This document shows, one piece after another, positions 42,237-50,474 of a DNA stretch of 64,000 nt. The notes under the pieces are model-generated. The model worked only from the letters and a program-made list of their open reading frames with translations. It made no database searches and had not been told where the DNA came from. This DNA is from Pseudaestuariivita atlantica (GTDB lineage Bacteria > Pseudomonadota > Alphaproteobacteria > Rhodobacterales > Rhodobacteraceae), in the NCBI RefSeq assembly GCF_001205715.1, contig NZ_AQQZ01000003.1, positions 496,001 to 560,000 of the forward strand. The letters run 5' to 3'. Within the stretch, counting starts at the first letter, position 1. Each line of letters begins with the position of its first letter. A program made the translations under genes and the position numbers.

Positions 42237-43265
42237 TCACTTGGGAACAAGTGCCCAGTAATCGAGGTCGAGCAGGACGTCGGGCAGGTACTTCCCGTCC
42301 TCGGCCCGCAACGCGAAGGGCGCGCCGGTGGTGGCGACCAGCCGCAGGCGGAGCGCGCCGACGCCCGGTGCCGATGTTTCGGCCCGGTCGAGCACTTCGG
42401 ACCATGCCCGCACGGTCAAGCCCGACGTGCAGGGGTTGACGTGCGCGCCGCCGTTCAGCGCCGCCACGACCTGCGCGTTGGCAAGACCGTTGAAGCTGAG
42501 CGCGCGGGCGAGCGAGATCACGTGCCCGCCGTAGATCAGGCGCGAGCCGTCGGGGCGCACGGTGGCGTCGAAATGGACCTTGGCCGTATTCTGCCACAGG
42601 CGCGTGGCCATCATGTGTTCGGCTTCCTCGACCGTGACGCCATCGACATGGTCGATCGTCTCTCCCACTTCGTAGTCGCCCCAGCGGTGCGGCTCCCCGG
42701 CGAGCGCGGTGTCGTAGGAGGTGAAGTCGAGCCCTTCAGGCACCACGAGGTCGCCGGGCGAGACGGAGGCGGCGAGATCGGGGATCACCGTGTCGGGCGC
42801 GGGTGCGTCGAGGTCGCGCTTGCGCACCATCACCCAGCGGACATAGCTGAGCACCTCCTCGTCATCCTGGTTGAGGCCGCGCGTGCGGACCCAGACGACG
42901 CCGGTCTTGCCGTTGGAGTTCTGCTTGAGCCCGATCACCTCGCTTTCCGAGCGCAGCGTGTCGCCGGGCCAGACGGGTTTCAGCCAGCGGCCTTCGGCGT
43001 AGCCGAGGTTGGCCACGGCGTTCAGCGAGATGTCGGGGACGGTTTTGCCGAAGACGACGTGGAAGGCGATCATGTCGTCCAGCGGCGAGGCGCGCAGGCC
43101 GCACGACGACGCGAAGGCATCCGACGAATATAGCGCGTGCCGCTGGGGATAGAGCGCGTGGTAGAGCGCGCGTTCGCCCGCACCGACGGTGCGCGGCACG
43201 GCGTGGCGGATCACTTCGCCGACGCGGTAATCCTCGAAAAAGCGGCCCGGATTCGTCTTTGTCAT
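42237..43265 (-). CDS. mch: Mesaconyl-CoA hydratase (MaoC family)
   Basis: A 342-residue double hot-dog enzyme that hydrates mesaconyl-CoA to beta-methylmalyl-CoA in the ethylmalonyl-CoA pathway. The N-terminal repeat starts TNPGRFFEDYRVGEVIRHAVPRTV and includes NAVANLGYAEGRWLKPVWPGDTL. The second half holds VHFDATVRPDGSRLIYGGHVISLARALSFNGL. The sequence follows characterised Rhodobacter Mch closely. ATG 43265 overlaps the DUF1737 stop. It is last in mcl2-nnrU-DUF1737-mch. Confidence 0.93.
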   Translation of the reverse strand: MTKTNPGRFFEDYRVGEVIRHAVPRTVGAGERALYHALYPQRHALYSSDAFASSCGLRASPLDDMIAFHVVFGKTVPDISLNAVANLGYAEGRWLKPVWPGDTLRSESEVIGLKQNSNGKTGVVWVRTRGLNQDDEEVLSYVRWVMVRKRDLDAPAPDTVIPDLAASVSPGDLVVPEGLDFTSYDTALAGEPHRWGDYEVGETIDHVDGVTVEEAEHMMATRLWQNTAKVHFDATVRPDGSRLIYGGHVISLARALSFNGLANAQVVAALNGGAHVNPCTSGLTVRAWSEVLDRAETSAPGVGALRLRLVATTGAPFALRAEDGKYLPDVLLDLDYWALVPK

Positions 43266-43465
43266 AGCTGTCCCAGTTTGAGGTCCGGAGAGTAGTCGCC
43301 GGAGACGTCCTTCACGACCGCCTGACCGCAGCGCATCACCCCGTTCGAGGCGTCGTGCGCATAGGTCGGATCGCCGTAAAGTTCCCATCCGTCGGCGAGT
43401 GCCTTGGTGACCTTGTGGCAAAACTCCGATGTGTCGTCGGCGGTGAGAAAACGATAGGCTTTCAT
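43262..43465 (-). CDS. DUF1737 domain-containing protein
   Basis: A 67-residue protein, MKAYRFLTADDTSEFCHKVTKALADGWELYGDPTYAHDAS, the DUF1737 pattern (short alpha-beta domain with GW-x-L-x-G-x-P). No function known. It is embedded between nnrU and mch with a 4-base overlap to mch, so it is produced with the pathway enzymes. Confidence 0.85.
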   Translation of the reverse strand: MKAYRFLTADDTSEFCHKVTKALADGWELYGDPTYAHDASNGVMRCGQAVVKDVSGDYSPDLKLGQL

Positions 43466-43469
43466 GGGC

Positions 43470-44036
43470 TTATCCTCCGAACGGCCAAGGGCCGAGCCAG
43501 CCGTGGATCACGGCGACGACGGCGAAGACGGCCAGCACAAGGCCAAGATGCACCCAAGGGTTCGAGATCGGGGCGGTGCCGCGGTCGACCATGGACGGCG
43601 CGCGTTTCGACAGGATCACCTGCACCACGGCCCAGGCCAGCAGCCCGCCGAACAGGATGATCGAGGCGAGGTCACCGTTCACCAGCAGGTGGGCGAAGGC
43701 CCAGAGCTTGAACCCCGTCAGTTGCGGGTTCTTCAGGTTGCCGAAGACGAAGGCGGTGCCCGGTTTGGTCGCGGTGGTGAGGTACATATAAAACGCGATC
43801 AGGACGAGCAGGTTGTTCACATGCGTCAGGAAGGCGGGCGGCGACCAGACGATCACCGGGTCGGCGGAGCGGTAGCCGAGGACCATCAGGACGACGGAGG
43901 CGATGATGACCAGCCCCATCACCGCCTTGGACGCGTCGCCCATGCGGGATTGCAGCGCGGCGCGGGCATTCGGGGCACCGGCGCGCATAAGGTGCGCCGC
44001 GGTCCACAGGATCAGGCCGAGGATCAGGAGGGTCAT
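43470..44036 (-). CDS. NnrU family membrane protein
   Basis: A 188-residue protein with five to six membrane helices. The NnrU hallmarks are LILGLILWTAAHLMRA, the central TKPGTAFVFGNLKNPQLTGFKLWAFAHLLVNGDLASIILFGGLLAWAV, and a short polar end. NnrU was first linked to nitrite/nitric oxide reduction, but here it sits between two ethylmalonyl-CoA enzymes and no denitrification gene is near, so its role is probably different or general. Confidence 0.87.
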   Translation of the reverse strand: MTLLILGLILWTAAHLMRAGAPNARAALQSRMGDASKAVMGLVIIASVVLMVLGYRSADPVIVWSPPAFLTHVNNLLVLIAFYMYLTTATKPGTAFVFGNLKNPQLTGFKLWAFAHLLVNGDLASIILFGGLLAWAVVQVILSKRAPSMVDRGTAPISNPWVHLGLVLAVFAVVAVIHGWLGPWPFGG

Positions 44037-44069
44037 GGCAAGGTCTCCGCTGGGAACGATGCGGTCTGG

Positions 44070-44927
44070 TTACCCGACGAGCGCCTCGATTGCACGGGCC
44101 TTCGCGAGCGTGGCGCGGGCCTGTTCGACATGCAGGTTCTCGACGATGCGACCATCGACGACGGCGACCCCCTGCCCGGCTGCCGTCGCCTCGTCAAAGG
44201 CGGCGATCTGGCGTTCGGCGAGCGAGATGTCGTCGGCGGACGGGGCGAAGACGGCGTTGGTGATGTCGAGTTGCGCGGGGTGGATCAGGGTCTTGCCGTC
44301 GAACCCGAGGTCACGGCCCTGTTCGCATTCGCGGCGCAGGCCGTCGTCGTCCTTGAAGGCGTTGTAGACGCCGTCGACCACGACGAGCCCGCCCATGCGC
44401 GCGGCGAGGAGCGCGGTTTGCAAAGCGGTCATCATCGGCAGGCGGTCGGGATGGGGCCGGGCGCCGAGTTCTTTGGCGAGGTCGTTGGTGCCGAGAACGA
44501 AGCCTTCGAGCGCGGGATGCGCGCCCGCGATGGCAGCGGCGTTGAGCACGCCCGCGGCGGTTTCGATCATCGCCCAGATCGCCCGTCCCGGCAGCGCAGC
44601 CGCGGCGTCGAGGATATCCTGCGGCGCGCCTACTTTGGGCAGGAGGACCGCGTCGCATTGCATCTCGGCGGCGGCGGCGAGGTCGTCGGCGTGCCACGGT
44701 GTGTCGGAGGCGTTGATCCGCACGATCCGGCGGCGCGCGCCGAACCCGCCTTCGTCCAGCGCGGCCTTCAGCGTGGCGCGGGCGGCGTCCTTGGCATCCG
44801 GCGCGACGGCGTCTTCGAGATCGAAGATGATGGCGTCGGCGGCCAAGGTCCGCGCCTTGGCCAGCGCCCGCTCCTTGGACGCGGGAAGGTAGAGCACGGA
44901 GCGGTAGGGATGGGCGTCTCGCGGCAT
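44070..44927 (-). CDS. mcl2: (3S)-malyl-CoA thioesterase / HpcH-HpaI family (Mcl2)
   Basis: A 285-residue member of the citrate-lyase-beta family. PYRSVLYLPASKERALAKARTLAADAIIFDLEDAVAPDAK, MIETAAGVLNAAAIAG, FVLGTNDLAKELG and GRDLGFDGKTLIHPAQLDITNAVFAPS are conserved, with metal ligands Glu in MIETAAG and Asp in GTNDLA. Length and sequence match Rhodobacter Mcl2, which hydrolyses (3S)-malyl-CoA to malate, better than the 318-residue lyase Mcl1. ATG 44927 has a GAGGCGAGA region upstream. First gene of the mcl2-mch run. Confidence 0.88.
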   Translation of the reverse strand: MPRDAHPYRSVLYLPASKERALAKARTLAADAIIFDLEDAVAPDAKDAARATLKAALDEGGFGARRRIVRINASDTPWHADDLAAAAEMQCDAVLLPKVGAPQDILDAAAALPGRAIWAMIETAAGVLNAAAIAGAHPALEGFVLGTNDLAKELGARPHPDRLPMMTALQTALLAARMGGLVVVDGVYNAFKDDDGLRRECEQGRDLGFDGKTLIHPAQLDITNAVFAPSADDISLAERQIAAFDEATAAGQGVAVVDGRIVENLHVEQARATLAKARAIEALVG

Positions 44928-45253
44928 GGATTCTCGCCTCGCTAATTTTGTTGCGCGCATCTGCAACTTTCTTTGCAGATCATTCAACCCCGTTTTTGCG
45001 GCAGCGCAGAAAAACCATCACGTTTTCGCGGGACGGACGCACCGTTAACGCCGTCTTCAAGGTTAGATTGCAGGGTCCTTCCCCAGCAAAAGGCGCATCC
45101 GGGAGGCCCGTGCGACATGGCCGTCGCACAGCCGGGTCCAAGCGCCAGACGACGGACAAGATGTGTCGGGGGGCCCGTTGCCGGATCGCGTATCCGGGCG
45201 GCCATGTGCGCTCCACCCTCCGGGCACGAGAGACATTCAAAGGAGGTGGGCCC
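44928..45253. other. 326-bp divergent intergenic region
   Basis: It holds the mcl2 promoter side with a 22-bp inverted repeat (44959-44980) and the plus-strand leader of the small secreted protein gene. No supported gene lies inside. TTAA appears once (45052-45055). Confidence 0.5.
44959..44980. promoter_or_regulatory. 8-bp inverted repeat upstream of mcl2
   Basis: Perfect arms ATCTGCAA and TTGCAGAT around CTTTCT, 32-53 bp before the mcl2 start codon. The GCAA/TTGC core matches dyads found before ccr and ecm, so it may bind the same ScfR/RamB-type regulator. Confidence 0.55.
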
Positions 45254-45565
45254 ATGCGACCCGCAATGATGTTCCTGACCTTTGGCCTGATGACCGCCGC
45301 CGCCGCCGCTCCGGCGCTCGCGCAAACCCGCAACTGCGCCCCGCGCGACGCGGTTGTCGACCGGCTTGCAGACCGCTTTGGCGAAACCCGCCAGTCGATC
45401 GGGCTGGGCGCGAACAACGCGGTGGTGGAGGTCTTTGCGTCGGAAGAGACGGGCACGTGGACGATCACGGTGACGATGCCGAACGGCATCTCGTGCCTCG
45501 TGGCAAGCGGACAGGCGTTCGAGGCGGTGGCGGAGGCTTTGCCGATCCCCGGCGAAGACGCCTGA
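45254..45565 (+). CDS. Small secreted protein of unknown function
   Basis: A 103-residue protein with a clear signal peptide (MRPAMMFLTFGLMTAAAAAPALAQ, cleavage after ALA). The mature domain has two Cys (NCAPRD and ISCLVAS) that could form a disulfide. It is conserved-looking (DAVVDRLADRFGETRQSIGLG). AAAGGAGGT lies 8 bases before ATG 45254. Function unknown; short envelope proteins with this layout are common in Rhodobacterales. Confidence 0.75.
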   Translation: MRPAMMFLTFGLMTAAAAAPALAQTRNCAPRDAVVDRLADRFGETRQSIGLGANNAVVEVFASEETGTWTITVTMPNGISCLVASGQAFEAVAEALPIPGEDA

Positions 45566-45605
45566 GAGCAGCGCGGCGGGCCGGTCACGGCCCGCCCGAA
45601 CACGG

Positions 45606-46361
45606 TCAGACGAGCGCGTCCCAGATCAGCTTGGACCCCGTCACCGTCAGCAGGATGAAGGTGATGACGAAGAAAGGCCGTTCCGGGATGCGCCGGTGCA
45701 GCCAGATCCCGAGGAACGTGCCGACCACGGCGAAAGGGGCGAGGATCAGGTCGATCGTCAGCGTTTCGACGGTGAAGATGCCGAGGAAGGCATAGGGCAC
45801 CGCCTTGAAGATGTTGACCGCCCAGAAGAGCAGGACCGAGGACGCCTGGTAAGCGGTTTTCGACAGGCCGAGCGACAGCATGTACATCGCGGCGGGCGGA
45901 CCGCCAGCATGGCTGACGAAGCTGGTGAAGCCGCTCACCGTTCCGGCGAGGTAGGCCATCCAGCGCGGCAGGCTGCGGCGCGTGCGGGCGGTGTTGGCCA
46001 GAAACGCGGGCAGTTGCGTCGCGACATAAAGAAGCGACATCGCGCCGATCATCAGGCGGATCGCGTCGTCATTGGTGAGTGTGTAGAATACCGCGCCCAG
46101 CGCCACCCCCGGCACAGCGCCGAGGATCATGCCGCGCGTTGCCACCCAGTCCCACTGTTTCCAGAAGGGTTTGAGCGTCAGCGCGTCGATCAGCATCAGG
46201 AGCGGCAGCATGATGCCGAGCGCCTCTCCCGGCGCGATGATGAGCGCCAGAATCGACGCCCCTGCAAAGGACGCGCCCGATCCGAACCCGCCCTTGGATA
46301 TGCCGGCGAACACCATCGCGACACCGCCGATGGCGACAAAGCTCCAACTGAAGGGGTCCAT
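45606..46361 (-). CDS. Sulfite exporter TauE/SafE family protein
   Basis: A 251-residue membrane protein with eight hydrophobic segments. SFVAIGGVAMVFAGISKGGFGSGASFAG is the first family repeat. The second is GTVSGFTSFVSHAGGPPAAMYMLSLGL. TauE/SafE proteins export sulfoacetate, sulfite or other organic anions, or import them. Substrate unknown. Nothing sulfur-related lies nearby. Confidence 0.88.
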   Translation of the reverse strand: MDPFSWSFVAIGGVAMVFAGISKGGFGSGASFAGASILALIIAPGEALGIMLPLLMLIDALTLKPFWKQWDWVATRGMILGAVPGVALGAVFYTLTNDDAIRLMIGAMSLLYVATQLPAFLANTARTRRSLPRWMAYLAGTVSGFTSFVSHAGGPPAAMYMLSLGLSKTAYQASSVLLFWAVNIFKAVPYAFLGIFTVETLTIDLILAPFAVVGTFLGIWLHRRIPERPFFVITFILLTVTGSKLIWDALV

Positions 46362-46441
46362 GCGCTGCCTTGCTGCTTTCCCTACTGCGCCAGCAACTTA
46401 GAAGCGGCGCACGGCAAGCGCCAGACGCTTCGCGCGGCCCA

Positions 46442-46457
46442 TGCTGCAACTGCAGCA
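46442..46457. promoter_or_regulatory. Palindrome upstream of mdh
   Basis: TGCTGCA and TGCAGCA around AC, 68-83 bp upstream of the mdh start. It may be an operator, possibly of a regulator that recognises CTGC/GCAG. Confidence 0.35.
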
Positions 46458-46500
46458 CTTGCGCGGCGCGGCGGGAGGGCGTAGGCCATGCCTCGCCTGA

Positions 46501-47487
<987 letters not shown>

Positions 47488-47508
47488 TCCGCGACTCGCA
47501 TTTTCAGG

Positions 47509-47547
47509 ACGGCCCCCGGCGGACAATGCCGAGGGCCGTTTTGTTTT
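47509..47547 (+). terminator. Intrinsic terminator of mdh
   Basis: A 12-bp stem with one mismatch (ACGGCCCCCGGC/GCCGAGGGCCGT, 7-base loop) followed by TTTGTTTT. It separates mdh from the sucC operon. Its T tract runs directly into the first GTGATCAC operator. Confidence 0.85.
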
Positions 47548-47578
47548 GTGATCACACCTTTTGAAGCTGTGATCACAA
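47546..47578. promoter_or_regulatory. Paired GTGATCAC operators upstream of sucC
   Basis: GTGATCAC palindromes at 47548-47555 and 47569-47576, centres 21 bp apart, with TTTTG and A-rich flanks. They lie 110-140 bp before the sucC ATG. The order and spacer (CCTTTTGAAGC) mirror the sdhC upstream site. Confidence 0.75.
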
Positions 47579-47686
47579 TATGCACATTCTCGCCAATCGT
47601 TTGCGCCATCAGGCGGATTTGCGGTGCAGGCGCCGCGCGCACACGCATATTGGGGCCAACTCGATACTAGCGAAGGCGATGCGCAG

Positions 47687-48880
47687 ATGAACATCCACGA
47701 GTACCAGGCGAAGTCGTTGTTGCGGGCGTGTGGCGCACCCGTGAGTGACGGGCGTGTCGTGAAGAAGGCCGACGAGGCGAAGACGGCGGCAGGTGAACTG
47801 GACGGCCCCGTCTGGGTCGTGAAGGCGCAGATCCATGCAGGCGGGCGCGGCAAGGGCACGTTCAAGGAGGCCGATGCCGGCGACAAGGGCGGCGTGCGCA
47901 TCGCGCGCAGCGCGTCCGAGGCCGCCGAGGAAGCCAAGCGCATGCTGGGCCGCACGCTGGTGACCAAGCAGACTGGCCCGGCGGGCAAGCAGGTCAACCG
48001 CATCTACATCGAGGACGGCGCGGGCATCGCGACCGAGATGTACCTCGCCCTGCTGGTCGACCGGCAGACGAGCCGCGTGTCCTTCGTCGCCTCGACCGAG
48101 GGTGGCATGGATATCGAGGAGGTGGCCGAGAAGACGCCCGAGAAGATCCTGTCCTTCTCGGTCGATCCGGCGACCGGCTACCAGCCGTTCCACGGGCGCC
48201 GCATCGCGTTCGGTCTGGGCCTGAAAGGCGGGCAGATCAAGCAATGCGTCAAGCTGATGGGCCAGCTGTACGAGCTGTTCCTCGCCAAGGACATGGAGAT
48301 GCTGGAGATCAACCCGCTGATCGTGACCGATGGCGGCGATCTGAAGTGCCTTGATGCCAAGATGGGCTTCGACGGCAACGCCGTTTACCGCCATCCCGAC
48401 ATCGCCGAGTTGCGGGACGTGACCGAGGAGGATCCCAAGGAGTTGGAAGCCTCGAAACACGACCTCAACTACATCGCGCTGGATGGCGAGATCGGCTGCA
48501 TGGTGAACGGCGCGGGCCTCGCCATGGCGACGATGGACATCATCAAGCTGTACGGCGCCGAGCCTGCCAACTTCCTCGACGTGGGCGGCGGGGCGACCAA
48601 GGAGAAGGTGACCGAGGCGTTCAAGATCATCACGTCGGATCCGAACGTGAAAGGCATCCTCGTGAACATCTTCGGCGGCATCATGCGCTGTGACGTGATC
48701 GCCGAGGGCGTCGTGGCGGCGGTCAAGGAAGTGGGCCTGAAGGTCCCGCTGGTCGTGCGGCTGGAAGGCACCAACGTCGAAGAGGGCAAGCGCATCATCA
48801 ACGACAGCGATGTCGACGTGATCGCGGCGGATGACCTGAAGGACGGCGCCGAGAAAATCGTCAAGGCCGTGAAGGGCTGA
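47687..48880 (+). CDS. sucC: Succinyl-CoA synthetase beta subunit
   Basis: A 397-residue ATP-grasp subunit of succinyl-CoA ligase. [22 protein letters not shown] starts it. [18 protein letters not shown] and [21 protein letters not shown] bind nucleotide and metal. [46 protein letters not shown] contacts the alpha subunit and CoA. The frame opens 21 codons earlier but the conserved start is ATG 47687, with GAAGGCG upstream. Confidence 0.97.
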   Translation: MNIHEYQAKSLLRACGAPVSDGRVVKKADEAKTAAGELDGPVWVVKAQIHAGGRGKGTFKEADAGDKGGVRIARSASEAAEEAKRMLGRTLVTKQTGPAGKQVNRIYIEDGAGIATEMYLALLVDRQTSRVSFVASTEGGMDIEEVAEKTPEKILSFSVDPATGYQPFHGRRIAFGLGLKGGQIKQCVKLMGQLYELFLAKDMEMLEINPLIVTDGGDLKCLDAKMGFDGNAVYRHPDIAELRDVTEEDPKELEASKHDLNYIALDGEIGCMVNGAGLAMATMDIIKLYGAEPANFLDVGGGATKEKVTEAFKIITSDPNVKGILVNIFGGIMRCDVIAEGVVAAVKEVGLKVPLVVRLEGTNVEEGKRIINDSDVDVIAADDLKDGAEKIVKAVKG

Positions 48881-48927
48881 CCGGATCGAAATACCGGGTG
48901 GGTCGAGGCCCACTCCCAAAGGGACAA

Positions 48928-48950
48928 ATGGGTGAACGCGCCCATCCTAC
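48928..48950 (-). repeat. REP-like hairpin between sucC and sucD
   Basis: Stem ATGGGTG/CGCCCAT (one G-T pair) with loop AACG, then CCTAC (GTAG on the minus strand). A weaker GTGGG/CCCAC hairpin precedes it at 48898-48913. It stands immediately before the AAGGAA ribosome site of sucD. Confidence 0.55.
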
Positions 48951-48964
48951 GAAGGAAACGCCAA

Positions 48965-49846
48965 ATGGCCGTACTCGTCGACGAAAACACCAAAGTCATC
49001 TGCCAGGGCCTGACGGGCTCGCAGGGGACGTTCCACTCTGAACAGGCCATCGCCTACGGCACCAAGATGGTCGGAGGGGTCACGCCCGGAAAGGGCGGGC
49101 AGACGCATCTGGACCTGCCGGTCTTTGACAGCGTGCACGAAGCGATGCACGCGACCGAGGCGAACGCGAGCGTGATCTACGTTCCGCCGCCCTTTGCCGC
49201 CGACTCGATCCTCGAAGCGATCGACGCGCAGATGCCGCTGATCGTCTGCATCACCGAAGGCATCCCGGTGCTGGACATGATGCGGGTCAAGCGCGCGCTC
49301 GAAGGATCGGCCTCGCGCCTGATCGGGCCGAACTGCCCCGGCATCATCACGCCCGACGCCTGCAAGATCGGCATCATGCCGGGGCACATCCACAAACGCG
49401 GCAACGTGGGCGTGGTGTCGCGCTCGGGCACGCTGACCTACGAGGCGGTCAAGCAGACCTCGGACGTGGGTCTGGGCCAGTCGACCTGTGTCGGCATCGG
49501 CGGCGACCCGATCAAGGGAACCGAGCATATCGACGTGCTGGAATGGTTCCTTGCCGACGACGAGACGCAGTCGATCATCATGATCGGCGAGATCGGCGGG
49601 TCGGCCGAGGAAGAGGCGGCGCAGTTCCTCAAGGACGAGGCCAAGAAGGGCCGGTCGAAACCCGTCGCGGGCTTCATCGCCGGGCGCACCGCGCCTCCGG
49701 GCCGCCGCATGGGCCATGCCGGTGCGATCGTCGCGGGCGGCAAGGGCGGCGCCGACGACAAGATCGAAGCCATGCGCAGCGCGGGCATCGTGGTCGCCGA
49801 AAGCCCCGCCGGGCTGGGCGAGGCCGTGCTGGAAGCGATCGGGTAG
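48965..49846 (+). CDS. sucD: Succinyl-CoA synthetase alpha subunit
   Basis: A 293-residue CoA-ligase subunit. The CoA-binding N-terminal fold begins [44 protein letters not shown]. The phosphohistidine lies in [17 protein letters not shown] 48965 follows AAGGAA by 8 bases. An upstream in-frame ATG (48932) lies in the REP hairpin and is unlikely. Confidence 0.97.
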   Translation: MAVLVDENTKVICQGLTGSQGTFHSEQAIAYGTKMVGGVTPGKGGQTHLDLPVFDSVHEAMHATEANASVIYVPPPFAADSILEAIDAQMPLIVCITEGIPVLDMMRVKRALEGSASRLIGPNCPGIITPDACKIGIMPGHIHKRGNVGVVSRSGTLTYEAVKQTSDVGLGQSTCVGIGGDPIKGTEHIDVLEWFLADDETQSIIMIGEIGGSAEEEAAQFLKDEAKKGRSKPVAGFIAGRTAPPGRRMGHAGAIVAGGKGGADDKIEAMRSAGIVVAESPAGLGEAVLEAIG

Positions 49847-49943
49847 GTCCACGGAACATGATCCGCGCCTCCCGCATTAGTCGTCTCGATACCGGTGCAC
49901 GCAAGTCACCGGACGGACACGTCGTTGCAAGGGGGGCGCGACC

Positions 49944-50474
49944 ATGACTTTCACCCAATCCGTGAAGACCTGTTTCCGGAAGTATTTTACCTTTTCGGGC
50001 CGCGCGTCGCGCAGCGAATACTGGTGGTTTTTCCTGTTCCTTGTCCTCGGCTCGATCGTCGCGTCGATCCTCGACAGCATGATATTCGGTGCCGTCGAGG
50101 TCGACACCGGGCCGGGATCGGTCGGGGTGGAAAGCAATGGGCCGCTGGGATCGCTGTTCTCGCTGGCGACGTTCATTCCCGCACTGGCCGCTGGCTGGCG
50201 GCGAATGCACGACACCGGCAAGTCGGGCCTTTACCTGCTTTATCCGCTGATCGTGATGATCGGCATCGCCGTCTTCGCGATGTTTACCGGCGCGTTCGAA
50301 CAGATGTCGACCGGCGATATCGGCACCGCCTTTACCGGCGTGTTGGGTATCGTCCTGATGATCGCGCTGGTCGTCCTTGCGATCTCTCCCCTGCTTGTCC
50401 TGTGGTGGCTGACCCGCCCTTCGCAACCCGGCCCCAATGAATACGGTCCAAACCCGCACGAGGTCCCCTCATGA
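49944..50474 (+). CDS. DUF805 domain-containing membrane protein
   Basis: A 176-residue integral membrane protein. TFSGRASRSEYWWFFLFLVLGSIV is the DUF805 signature (GRxxRxxYW), followed by three more helices; AAGWRRMHDTGKSGLYLLYPL is the second conserved block. Function unknown. It lies between sucD and sucA with a 4-base overlap to sucA, so it is tied to the TCA operon. Confidence 0.88.
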   Translation: MTFTQSVKTCFRKYFTFSGRASRSEYWWFFLFLVLGSIVASILDSMIFGAVEVDTGPGSVGVESNGPLGSLFSLATFIPALAAGWRRMHDTGKSGLYLLYPLIVMIGIAVFAMFTGAFEQMSTGDIGTAFTGVLGIVLMIALVVLAISPLLVLWWLTRPSQPGPNEYGPNPHEVPS

